Positions 54,457-62,830 of a stretch of DNA of 64,000 nucleotides are shown in pieces. The stretch's first letter is position 1, and each line of letters opens with the position of its first letter. The notes beneath the pieces were generated by a model that was given only the letters and a program-made list of their open reading frames with translations, was not told the DNA's origin and did no database searches. The position numbers and the translations under genes were made by a program. Source of the stretch: JAFGPL01 sp963781805 (GTDB lineage: Bacteria > Bacteroidota > Bacteroidia > Bacteroidales > UBA10428); contig CAWAHF010000004.1 in the NCBI GenBank assembly GCA_963781805.1, positions 6,014,001 through 6,078,000 on the forward strand, in the 5' to 3' direction.

Positions 54457-54861
54457 ATGAAGATGTTAGTCAGCATTGCATTTATTGTACTTGTAGGTTT
54501 ATCAGGTCAACTGCCTGCTCAAAACACAAATGATAATTATTCGGTACAACTTAGAATTATCAGCATTAGCTGGTCAAGCAAGGAATGGCAGAATTCTGTA
54601 AGAGATACTACTTATATCGAAGTAAATAGGGGCGAAAATTTTGGTGCCAGAAACGCACCTCATTATTTTAATTTGCTTGAAATCATTGATCAGAGTACTC
54701 TTCTGATTCAATTTTCTGATGAATTGGTGGTGGTGGGAGAACCGATAGCTGCTCCTTCGAAAAGAAATCCCATAACCATTGCTTCGGGTGAGAAAACCTG
54801 TTTCAGAACCCGGTTGTATGACGCGGGAACAGATTATTGCATTGATTTCTGGCATCCCTGA
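54457..54861 (+). CDS. Secreted hypothetical protein, 134 aa
   Basis: Signal peptide MKMLVSIAFIVLVGLSGQLPAQ. The mature 112 residues are beta-rich (YSVQLRIISISWSSKEW, TLLIQFSDELVVVGE), with two cysteines (KTCFRTRLYDAGTDYCID) that could form a disulfide. No family was recognised. It starts 24 bp after the preceding gene, so it is likely cotranscribed. Confidence 0.7.
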   Translation: MKMLVSIAFIVLVGLSGQLPAQNTNDNYSVQLRIISISWSSKEWQNSVRDTTYIEVNRGENFGARNAPHYFNLLEIIDQSTLLIQFSDELVVVGEPIAAPSKRNPITIASGEKTCFRTRLYDAGTDYCIDFWHP

Positions 54862-54914
54862 ATAAATTATTAAAATGAACACATTGAATCAATAACTCCT
54901 AAAACATAAAAATC

Positions 54915-56147
54915 ATGAAAAAATTCATATTGTTTATTATCATTTGCTTCTCTTTTGCAACGATTAGTCAAAGTCAAATCAACATCCCGGGCAAGTTGAA
55001 GAAAAAAACCATTCAGCGGGCGAATAAAAAAACTGATCAAGGCATTGACAAAGGACTGGATGGAGTAGAGGAGGGTATTTCAGATATGTTCAATAAAAAA
55101 GACAACAAAGATGAAAAGACCGAAGAAAAAGTAAAGCAGACTGATGATAAGAAGGTTGAAACTGAAGTAAAGGACAATCAGGAACCCAAAGCTAAAGCAC
55201 CCGAACTTGCGTGGAGTAAATATGATTTTGTTCCAGGAAGTGAAATTATTTTTGAAGATAACCAGGAAGGCGAAGAAAATGGGGAGTTTCCTTCAAGATG
55301 GGACCTTGTTCGAGGTACTACAGAAAATGCCAATTTTGGCGGCGACAATGTAATTATGTTCAGAGGAGGTGCTCCAAGCATAATTCCTTACTTGAAAAAC
55401 CCGGACAAAGATTACCTTCCGGATGTATTCACCGTTGAATTTGATCTCTTTCTTAATGATGGCTCATTTGATATCTATCTGTATGATGCAAAAAATCAAA
55501 AACATCCTTCAAGTTCTCAGGCTGATATAAATCTTTGGGGAAATTCTATGTCAGTATACCCTGCCGAAAGTAAGATTCCCGGCAATGGTTCTATCAAGGG
55601 CAGATGGGCACATATTGCTATTGCATATACCAATAGTAAACTTAAGGGCTACATAGATGATACCCGATTGATTAATATCCCCCATCTGGAATTTAATCCC
55701 AGCGGTATCACTCTGCATGCCTATCATGCCAAAGATGAAAATCTTTATTATGTTAAAAATTTCAGAATTGCCAAAGGAGGTGTAAAATATTACGACCGAA
55801 TACTTCAGGATGGAAAAATAGTTACTAACGGCATTCGGTTTGATGTTGGAAAAGCCACAATAAAGTCGGAGTCGATGGGTGTTATGAATATGATGTATCA
55901 GTTGATGGATGAACATCCCGATCTCAAATTGAGTGTGGAGGGACATACGGATAGTGATGGTAGTGAAGATTCTAATCAGAAACTTTCGGAACAGCGGGCT
56001 GAAGCTGTTATGAAAAAACTGGTTTCTATGGGAATATCCAAAGACAGACTGGTTTCAAAAGGATTTGGAGAATCTGTTCCTGTTGCATCCAACGATACTG
56101 CTGAAGGAAAGGCAAGTAACCGAAGGGTGGAATTTGTAAAGATGTAA
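54915..56147 (+). CDS. OmpA-family outer membrane protein
   Basis: A 410-residue protein with a signal peptide (MKKFILFIIICFSFATISQS) and a long charged low-complexity stretch (about 30-95, rich in Lys, Asp and Glu). A LamG-like beta-sandwich follows at about 105-280 (FEDNQEGEENGEFPSRWDLV.., YVKNFRIAKGG), then a C-terminal OmpA domain at about 290-410. The peptidoglycan-binding residues are in VEGHTDSDGSEDSNQKLSEQ and RAEAVMKKL. It probably tethers the outer membrane to peptidoglycan. Confidence 0.88.
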   Translation: MKKFILFIIICFSFATISQSQINIPGKLKKKTIQRANKKTDQGIDKGLDGVEEGISDMFNKKDNKDEKTEEKVKQTDDKKVETEVKDNQEPKAKAPELAWSKYDFVPGSEIIFEDNQEGEENGEFPSRWDLVRGTTENANFGGDNVIMFRGGAPSIIPYLKNPDKDYLPDVFTVEFDLFLNDGSFDIYLYDAKNQKHPSSSQADINLWGNSMSVYPAESKIPGNGSIKGRWAHIAIAYTNSKLKGYIDDTRLINIPHLEFNPSGITLHAYHAKDENLYYVKNFRIAKGGVKYYDRILQDGKIVTNGIRFDVGKATIKSESMGVMNMMYQLMDEHPDLKLSVEGHTDSDGSEDSNQKLSEQRAEAVMKKLVSMGISKDRLVSKGFGESVPVASNDTAEGKASNRRVEFVKM

Positions 56148-56253
56148 GATATTTTCCGTCGAATTCATTCAAATTAACAGTAATGTTATTATTAAATCAA
56201 TATGCAATAAAATGGTTTCTTTCTAGACAAATTAATCCGTTAAATCATATCAG

Positions 56254-58656
56254 ATGAAAAAGTTATCCATTATATTCATTATGTATGCATTTCAGGTGCA
56301 TCTTATTTTTGGTCAACTCTCAGGTTTGAAAACTATTGGAAATGGAGGAGATTATCCCGATTTGCATGCAGCTATTCAGGATCTGAATGCAAACGGACTG
56401 GATGGAAATACCATACTGGAAATCAAAGACGGCTTTGATCAAACCCGAAGTTACACCATTCATTCATATCCCGGAATGGACCAGTACAAATTGACAATCC
56501 GTCCGGAACCGGGTGCCTCCGAAGTGATTCTGAGATCTTCAAGCGGTACTGTAATCTGGTTGGATAGTTTAAATAATGTGACCATTGACGGACGGCCGGG
56601 CGGAGAATCAAATCAATGTGTTCTAAAATTGTTACATAGCAATAAATTTAACTCCTCAACAATCTGGGCAGACCGGTCAAAAAATACGATTATCAGAAAT
56701 TGCCTTGTACGTTTTGATGGCACAAGAGGTGTAGATTTAATGTACAGTGATTCAAGTATTGTTGAAAATTGTGATATAGCTACCTATTCGAATGGGCCGA
56801 TAGCTAACAATACGACCATTGGTATTGAAATTAACAGAAGTTCAAATACAGTAGTGAAAAACAACGTTATTCATGATCTTCATGTTGACTCAGTGTTTAA
56901 TATATCCGGTATCGAAACATATGCACCAGATCCAAAAATTTCAACGGATTCTATCTATAATAATTTTATTGCCATTAATACCGGTGCGGTTGATAGTTCT
57001 GTATATATTCAGGGTATAAGGATTCTTGATGGTGTAGGCAACCTGACATATTTGTATTTTAATACAGTAGTTATTGGTGGAAATAATATAAACGGGGAAG
57101 TTTATTCAAGCTATGCGTTAAATTATGAAATTTACGGTGAAGCCATTGTTGAAAATAACATATTCATTAACAAACGTTCCAATGCATTTGGTACGGCAAA
57201 ACATTATTGTTTAAGCATAAATTCATCCGGAACACCAACTTTGGTATCGGATCATAATTTGTTACTGTGTGATGATGTTGATGGAATTTTGGGCAATTAC
57301 AGCGATGATTATAGTACTCTTGCTGACTGGCAAAATAATACGGGATTTGATTTGAATTCTGTGACAAAAGATGTCGTATTTGAAGATGCAGCAGCCGGGG
57401 ATTTGCACCTTTCTGGCAATTCACTAACTGATAGTGATTTGTATTGTACTTTCATAGATGGAATCAACGATATAGATAATGAAGTGCGATGGGCTGACAG
57501 TACTTATATGGGCGCTGACCAGCCGTCTGTTATTGAGCCATGTATTCCGGATCCTGAAAACGATCCTGATAATATCCTTAAGAATGGTAATTTCGGGGCC
57601 TGTACGCTTTCCCCATGGAACCTATACTATCTCCCAAGCCTGGGCGTCAGTGCGAAAGCTGAATTGATCGACGGGACCTGCGAAGTATCCGCAACCAGTC
57701 TTTCAACCGATCCGGTTGCCTGGGACATTCAACTGAATCAGGAAATGTCATCATCTCAGCTTGGCAGACTTGAACAAGGTTGTCGTTATGAATTAAATTT
57801 TGATGCTTTTTCTGATAAAGATAATAGTCCTATGCGTATTTCATTTGAACAAAGTGTAAATCCCTTAGCAAATATTTTTAATGAGGAAATAATGTTAAGT
57901 ACAGAAAATCAATCCTATTCCTTTGAATTTATTCTTGATACGATATATCAAAATACACAGCTTTCTTTACAGGTTGGATTAGACACCACAACGACAATTA
58001 TAGACAATGTAAAATTGAGAAAGAAAACAGATACAATTTCAGTACCCGGAATAATTGAGGCAGAAGAATTTAATGCGATGCAGGGAATTCAATCTATCCC
58101 CACCTCAGATACAAGCGGCGGATCAGACATAACCTCCGCATCAGCCGGCGACTGGCTGGAATATAGCATAAACATCCCTTCTTCAGGTCAGTATACCATA
58201 AGTTATCGGGTTGCAGGTTTAGGTGATGGTCAAATAGCATTTCTTCAAAATGGTGAATTCATTGATACCTTGGATATTCCTGGTATGGGCGGCGAACAGG
58301 TGTGGCAGACAGTAAATACGGTTCTGAATCTTACGGAGGGAAGTCAAACAATCCGTTTATTGATTTTAGCAGGAAATTGGAGTATGAATTGGTGGAGTGT
58401 GGAAGAATATATCCCGACGATATTAAATCAGGTAAGTACAAAAAAAGAACTTATCTATCCTAATCCGGTTACGGGAATTTTGCATATTAATGCTGAAGAA
58501 GGTTCTCATATAAAACTATTTGATTCTTCCGGACGTCGGATAAAAGAGTTTATTCTGTTAAGTAGTCCGGTGCATCTTGATTTATCAGATTTACCTGTAG
58601 GAATATACATGTTGAAAATAGATGAAGAGGTTCACAAAATAACAATAATAAGATAA
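56254..58656 (+). CDS. Secreted beta-helix protein with CBM6 and type IX secretion sorting domain
   Basis: An 800-residue protein. Signal peptide at residues 1-20, right-handed parallel beta-helix at about 25-420 (repeats such as NVTIDGRPGG, NTIIRNCLVRFDG, NTVVKNNVIHDL) and a carbohydrate-binding-like beta-sandwich at about 440-590. A CBM6-like module at about 600-715 (IEAEEFNAMQG.. SAGDWLEYSINIPSSGQY) is followed by the type IX secretion C-terminal domain (IYPNPVTGILHINAEEG.., LPVGIYMLKI). It is exported across the outer membrane and probably bound to the surface or to polysaccharide. Whether the helix has lyase activity cannot be told. Confidence 0.87.
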   Translation: MKKLSIIFIMYAFQVHLIFGQLSGLKTIGNGGDYPDLHAAIQDLNANGLDGNTILEIKDGFDQTRSYTIHSYPGMDQYKLTIRPEPGASEVILRSSSGTVIWLDSLNNVTIDGRPGGESNQCVLKLLHSNKFNSSTIWADRSKNTIIRNCLVRFDGTRGVDLMYSDSSIVENCDIATYSNGPIANNTTIGIEINRSSNTVVKNNVIHDLHVDSVFNISGIETYAPDPKISTDSIYNNFIAINTGAVDSSVYIQGIRILDGVGNLTYLYFNTVVIGGNNINGEVYSSYALNYEIYGEAIVENNIFINKRSNAFGTAKHYCLSINSSGTPTLVSDHNLLLCDDVDGILGNYSDDYSTLADWQNNTGFDLNSVTKDVVFEDAAAGDLHLSGNSLTDSDLYCTFIDGINDIDNEVRWADSTYMGADQPSVIEPCIPDPENDPDNILKNGNFGACTLSPWNLYYLPSLGVSAKAELIDGTCEVSATSLSTDPVAWDIQLNQEMSSSQLGRLEQGCRYELNFDAFSDKDNSPMRISFEQSVNPLANIFNEEIMLSTENQSYSFEFILDTIYQNTQLSLQVGLDTTTTIIDNVKLRKKTDTISVPGIIEAEEFNAMQGIQSIPTSDTSGGSDITSASAGDWLEYSINIPSSGQYTISYRVAGLGDGQIAFLQNGEFIDTLDIPGMGGEQVWQTVNTVLNLTEGSQTIRLLILAGNWSMNWWSVEEYIPTILNQVSTKKELIYPNPVTGILHINAEEGSHIKLFDSSGRRIKEFILLSSPVHLDLSDLPVGIYMLKIDEEVHKITIIR

Positions 58657-58690
58657 TTTGATTATAAATTTTCATACGTAAAAAACAGCA

Positions 58691-59593
58691 ATGAATAGAA
58701 TATTAATAACTATCCTGATAAGCCTGTTACCATATATGGCCAATGGTCAGTTTCAGGCAAATATGTTAAATGTTATATCGGGAAAAGAATTACAATATAA
58801 AGTTTATTCCGACCTGAATCACTACAGGTATGATTTTGAGGCAGATGGTATGAAAGGAGTCGTGATTGTTATGCCCGATGAAAATAAAACTTTTATTCTC
58901 GTTCCTGATAAAAAATTCGTTCATAAAACCACTTGCGATGCGCTGATGAGCAGAATGAATGATCCTGTGCAGTCTTATCTCTGGTTTAAGAAAAACGGGA
59001 CCGAAAAAGCTGCAGGAGTAGAATCAATAAGTGGAGAAAGCTGTCGTAAATCTGAAGTTTACATGCAGGATCAGAAAGTATTTACGGTATGGTATTCAGA
59101 CAAGCTGCGATTTCCGCTTAAGATTGTCAATTATACAGCTGAAAATACAACTATGCAACTTACCAATATCAGCAGTTGGAATGTCGATCGGGAAATGTTC
59201 AGCGTTCCAGATGATTATGCTGAGGTAGACGAACAAATGCAACCTGTAATTGCAGAACCGTCTCCACCCGAAAAATGGACAGTAATTGAAGAAACTATTC
59301 CATACGAAGGGAATCTTAGCACAGGAACTAAAATAAAACTTCCTGTAACCAGCGATGTCTATCATAAGGTGGAACTGAAAAACAATACACAGGATATGGC
59401 AAAAGTGATAAGCCATTTATTCCGTGACGGAAAAGAACTTCCTGATGAGGAGCAGGGTCCGGTATCATATAGATCAAAGCGACTTCATCCCGGTGAAAAC
59501 AAAACCAATACCTATGCCTGGAAACCAGGAGATGTAGTAATCATCGAAGTTTATGAAGGAATTATGACCTTAAAAGTATATTTAGAAAAATAA
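58691..59593 (+). CDS. Secreted DUF4412-like protein, 300 aa
   Basis: Signal peptide MNRILITILISLLPYMANGQ. Residues about 20-180 match the pattern of DUF4412 (GMKGVVIVMPDENKTFILVP, ISGESCRKSEVYMQDQKVFTVWYSDKLRFPLKI). The C-terminal part (about 190-300) is a separate beta domain. The role is unknown. It is close to its neighbours (35 bp before, 11 bp after) and so probably cotranscribed. Confidence 0.78.
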   Translation: MNRILITILISLLPYMANGQFQANMLNVISGKELQYKVYSDLNHYRYDFEADGMKGVVIVMPDENKTFILVPDKKFVHKTTCDALMSRMNDPVQSYLWFKKNGTEKAAGVESISGESCRKSEVYMQDQKVFTVWYSDKLRFPLKIVNYTAENTTMQLTNISSWNVDREMFSVPDDYAEVDEQMQPVIAEPSPPEKWTVIEETIPYEGNLSTGTKIKLPVTSDVYHKVELKNNTQDMAKVISHLFRDGKELPDEEQGPVSYRSKRLHPGENKTNTYAWKPGDVVIIEVYEGIMTLKVYLEK

Positions 59594-59603
59594 AATAGAA
59601 ATC

Positions 59604-60188
59604 ATGAAAAAAGTATCGGTTCAAAACAAATTCATTCGTATGCTTATGATTATTATAGCATGCCTGTTTTTAACAAATTGTGAAAAAAAAGAAAACAACC
59701 TGGCTCCCGATAACTGGCTTGACCGAAGTTACTTAGGTACTCTGACTGTTCATTATACAAGCGTGTATCCTCAATGGGATGTTTCAACACAGATGGATGT
59801 GGATATAGACAAAGAGCTCGGTGCTGTGACCATTAGTGGCTCAACACTTAATTATTCTGGTGAGACCCTTGTGAGTGATGATTCAAAAATTGAAAGATCA
59901 GGGAGCTGGAGTATCAATCCGATTGGCAGACTGGAGGGAAGCTCGGATAATCCTATAGTCTTTGTAGACGCCCAAATCTTTTTGCAGAATGATGTACAAA
60001 ACATTTATGCAAAAGACACCAATGGAAACTGGGTATTGGTTAATTCCTCTGATTTTAGTGGTGAAGAACCAAATTCTGATCTTGGATTTAATTTTGACGA
60101 TGCCATACTAACAGGTGCGGTCATAAATGCACAGGGTGCAGGTGGATCGATAACATGGACATTGAGATTGACTCCTGCATTGGACTAA
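59604..60188 (+). CDS. Hypothetical lipoprotein, 194 aa
   Basis: A lipoprotein signal (IIACLFLTNCEKKE) places the mature protein at the membrane from Cys27. The rest is beta-rich and acidic (SYLGTLTVHYTSVYPQWDVS, VTISGSTLNYSGETLVSDDS) and looks like a lipocalin-type or calycin-like barrel by pattern only. No family was recognised. It starts 11 bp after the DUF4412-like gene. Confidence 0.7.
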   Translation: MKKVSVQNKFIRMLMIIIACLFLTNCEKKENNLAPDNWLDRSYLGTLTVHYTSVYPQWDVSTQMDVDIDKELGAVTISGSTLNYSGETLVSDDSKIERSGSWSINPIGRLEGSSDNPIVFVDAQIFLQNDVQNIYAKDTNGNWVLVNSSDFSGEEPNSDLGFNFDDAILTGAVINAQGAGGSITWTLRLTPALD

Positions 60189-60346
60189 AGATGTAAATTT
60201 TATAAATTGATGAAACAGGTTAACACAATATGTCTGTACCAAAAGTATTACAACATTGATACGTTATGATTGATCGGAATTGCAGTTGCAATGCTTTTCT
60301 TATAATTTAAAAAGAATTTTAAAAAATTTGTTAATCAAACAAAATC

Positions 60347-61255
60347 ATGAAACGTACTCAACTTTTTTTTGTAATTGCTCTTGCTATATATTTTACCAGC
60401 TGTTCAAAAGAAGACAATAATGACCACAAAATAAGTACCATGGTCAACAAGGATAGCATAATGACTGATCTATTCAGTGAATTATCTGACAACGGTCATA
60501 CTTTCATGGATATTTCGCCTATTCCTATTCAGGCTGAATTATATGACTATGCTGAGATTGATACCAGTTTCCAAAAGGCAATAGATGTCATTGATGCTTT
60601 CAATGAAATGATTAAACACCCCGGAATACTTTTGGGATCATCGCTAAAATCTACACTTGACAAGAGTTGGGAATTCAAAGGATGTGAAGCGTACGGTACA
60701 ACGTCTGAATTTACATGGATACAGGATCATGGTGAATATGCCTACAAGTGTGTGCAAACTACACAAACAAGTAGCATAATAAATGATATATATATTGGTG
60801 GTACTTATGATGGAATACATTACTCTAACCTGAATGAAGATGAATACTATCTTTTTTCTCAGTGGACAACAATGTTTAACGATCTTCAGATTACAATTAC
60901 CACCTTTTTTGTTCCTTTTAATGATGACGTCGCAGGTGAGGTTGAATTTTTTTATCAATATATAGCAGGTGAAAGTCGTACAATATACACCCCCTGGGGC
61001 GGTGAAGAAATAATAAACAATTCAATTATCAACAATCTGATTTATATATGGGATGACTTTCACGGATGTCATCCATCTATTTCAACTACCCTTCAATGGA
61101 ATGGTAGTTTGTTAGCCACACTTACAAGCAGATATTGTTCAAATTATGATAATTTGAGAATGTTCTACAATTCGGTTTATGATTTTGATGAACTTGAAGG
61201 CTCCTGGTGTATATACGATTGTGATGAAAAACCGATGGATTGCGGATCTAACTGA
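60347..61255 (+). CDS. Hypothetical lipoprotein, 302 aa
   Basis: SPII signal MKRTQLFFVIALAIYFTSCSKE, lipid-modified at Cys19. The mature protein contains several cysteines (GCEAYGTTSEFTWIQD, YKCVQTTQT, DFHGCHPSIS, RYCSNYD, SWCIYDCDEKPMDCGSN), suggesting disulfide bonds. No family was recognised. It is separated from the preceding gene by 158 bp. Confidence 0.7.
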   Translation: MKRTQLFFVIALAIYFTSCSKEDNNDHKISTMVNKDSIMTDLFSELSDNGHTFMDISPIPIQAELYDYAEIDTSFQKAIDVIDAFNEMIKHPGILLGSSLKSTLDKSWEFKGCEAYGTTSEFTWIQDHGEYAYKCVQTTQTSSIINDIYIGGTYDGIHYSNLNEDEYYLFSQWTTMFNDLQITITTFFVPFNDDVAGEVEFFYQYIAGESRTIYTPWGGEEIINNSIINNLIYIWDDFHGCHPSISTTLQWNGSLLATLTSRYCSNYDNLRMFYNSVYDFDELEGSWCIYDCDEKPMDCGSN

Positions 61256-61332
61256 TTAAAAAAACGAAATTCATTTCGGTATAAAGAAAAAGAATATTAG
61301 TTGCCTGGTTGATTAATTTAAAACCTAACCTT

Positions 61333-62589
61333 ATGAAGCGAAAAATACTTTTTATCAAATTTTTGGTACTTATTGCATCTGTTTTGAAATTATCAGGACA
61401 GGACGCATGGCAGGTACAAAATTCTCCAATAGAAGAGAACCTTGTTTCTGTGTGGTTTATAGATTCATTAAATGGTTGGATAGCATCTGAAGATGGCGTT
61501 ATTTTGCATACAACCAATTCAGGTAAAAGCTGGCAGCAACTGACGGTACTGTCCAATTTTAAACCAACAAAAATGGTTTTTATCAATAGCAATAAAGGCT
61601 GGGTTGCAGGAAAATCAGTTGGCATAAACGATTCCATTTGCATCATGCGTACTCAGAACGGAGGTGAAAACTGGGAAGCAGTGTTGAAATATCCTTACTA
61701 TTGGCTAAACGATATTTTTTTTATAAACGACACACTGGGTTGGACAGCAGGATGGGAACTTGCAGGTAGTGATACAATGAGCCTCATCATGCATACGGTC
61801 GATGGTGGGGATACCTGGCAAATACCTCAGGGACCCAGGATACTTGATGAACTTTACAGTATTCATTTCAGAGATACCGATTATGGCGATGCCTGTGGAA
61901 AAGACGGAGTATTTTTTTTAACAAACAACGGAGGATTAAATGAACTTAGCGGATGGGCAATGAACATTTCAATCCCATCTTATGAATTAGATCTTTATGA
62001 TATATATAATGCTGGAGATGATTACGGTTGTGCTGTGGGTGAAGGAGGAGTGGTGCTCTTCACCAAAGATAAATGGGCCAATCATTTGAAATATAATACT
62101 CCCGGTGAAGATACTTTAATGGCGGTTACCGGAAAGCCTGATGGCACAGGTTACTGGGCAGCAGGTAAAAATGGTTGCCTGGTTGGTATAAATTATAGTA
62201 TATTCGGAGTGACCCTGATGGAAGATGATAACCGGATTACAACGAATGATCTAAATGACATACTGGCTATCAATGAACATTATATCTGGACAGTGGGAGA
62301 GAACGGAACCATACTGTTTTATGGGGCGCCACTGACTGGTTTTGACAATCCAACGTTGTCAGGACAGGTTTCTGTTTTTCCAAATCCAACATTCGATAAA
62401 ATTCATATTGAATCTGACTACCGGCTTATTAAACAGGTTAGCCTGTTAACTATTGATGGCAGGGAAATATTGATTTTAACATCACCAATTCCATCAAATT
62501 CAATTGAAATTAATACGTCTGATTTACCTGAAGGTATTTACCTGGTTATGATAGCTAATCAGGTCAGAAAGATTATCATCAGACGATAA
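61333..62589 (+). CDS. YCF48-like beta-propeller protein with type IX secretion sorting domain
   Basis: A 418-residue secreted protein. The start at 61333 begins the signal peptide MKRKILFIKFLVLIASVLKLSG; an in-frame TTG eight codons upstream is less likely. YCF48/BNR-type propeller repeats follow (WFIDSLNGWIASEDGVILHT, FINSNKGWVAGKS, FFINDTLGWTAGW). The C-terminal type IX secretion domain is at about 340-418 (VFPNPTFDKIHIES.., LPEGIYLVMIAN). It is probably surface-exposed. Its stop codon overlaps the leftward tRNA terminator. Confidence 0.85.
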   Translation: MKRKILFIKFLVLIASVLKLSGQDAWQVQNSPIEENLVSVWFIDSLNGWIASEDGVILHTTNSGKSWQQLTVLSNFKPTKMVFINSNKGWVAGKSVGINDSICIMRTQNGGENWEAVLKYPYYWLNDIFFINDTLGWTAGWELAGSDTMSLIMHTVDGGDTWQIPQGPRILDELYSIHFRDTDYGDACGKDGVFFLTNNGGLNELSGWAMNISIPSYELDLYDIYNAGDDYGCAVGEGGVVLFTKDKWANHLKYNTPGEDTLMAVTGKPDGTGYWAAGKNGCLVGINYSIFGVTLMEDDNRITTNDLNDILAINEHYIWTVGENGTILFYGAPLTGFDNPTLSGQVSVFPNPTFDKIHIESDYRLIKQVSLLTIDGREILILTSPIPSNSIEINTSDLPEGIYLVMIANQVRKIIIRR

Positions 62590-62615
62590 AAAAAAGGCTG
62601 CCTGAAGCAACCTTA
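62588..62615 (-). terminator. Terminator of the tRNA-Lys transcription unit
   Basis: On the minus strand AAGGTTGC, loop, GCAGCCTT and a run of eight T, directly after the tRNA 3' end. It is the native terminator of the original tRNA gene. Confidence 0.65.
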
Positions 62616-62617
62616 TG

Positions 62618-62664
62618 CCGGTCCGGAGGGGCTCGAACCCTCGACCCCATGATTAAGAGTCATA
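62618..62664 (-). tRNA. tRNA-Lys(CTT) 3' fragment, attachment-site remnant
   Basis: The anticodon arm TATGA-CTCTTAA-TCATG (anticodon CTT), T arm GAGGG-TTCGAGC-CCCTC and acceptor 3' strand CGGACCG plus discriminator G are intact. Going 5' from 62665 the sequence is unrelated, with no D arm and no CGGTCCG acceptor strand. The fragment therefore marks an integration crossover in a tRNA-Lys gene. The functional gene is expected at the other end of the element, outside the window. Confidence 0.85.
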
Positions 62665-62740
62665 ATCATTTCACCTATCTAAAATTTATAAATTGTTACC
62701 ATTTCCTTTAAAATACTATGGTTATCAGTTATTTTGTTAA

Positions 62741-62780
62741 TTATCATTTTATCAATTTTTATCAATTTTTATCGATATTT
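62741..62780. repeat. 10-bp phased A/T repeats near the attachment site
   Basis: TTATCATTTT, ATCAATTTTT, ATCAATTTTT, ATCGATATTT: two exact and two degenerate decamers in direct succession. Spacing equals one helical turn, so the T tracts are in phase and should bend the DNA. Confidence 0.7.
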
Positions 62781-62824
62781 TGTATATTTGTTTGCAAATT
62801 GTTTGCACAAAAATCAAATATACA
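62781..62824. promoter_or_regulatory. Integrase promoter region with inverted repeat
   Basis: TGTATATTTG (62781-62790) and CAAATATACA (62815-62824) form a perfect 10-bp inverted repeat. The left arm contains a -7-type box TATATTTG (62783-62790). A repeated TTTGCA lies between the arms. The arrangement fits an operator of integrase expression. Confidence 0.5.
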
Positions 62825-62830
62825 AACTTA

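Noticed and set aside
62618..62664. A complete tRNA-Lys gene
   Set aside because: No D arm and no 5' acceptor strand complementary to CGGACCG are found in the 40 nt upstream on the minus strand.
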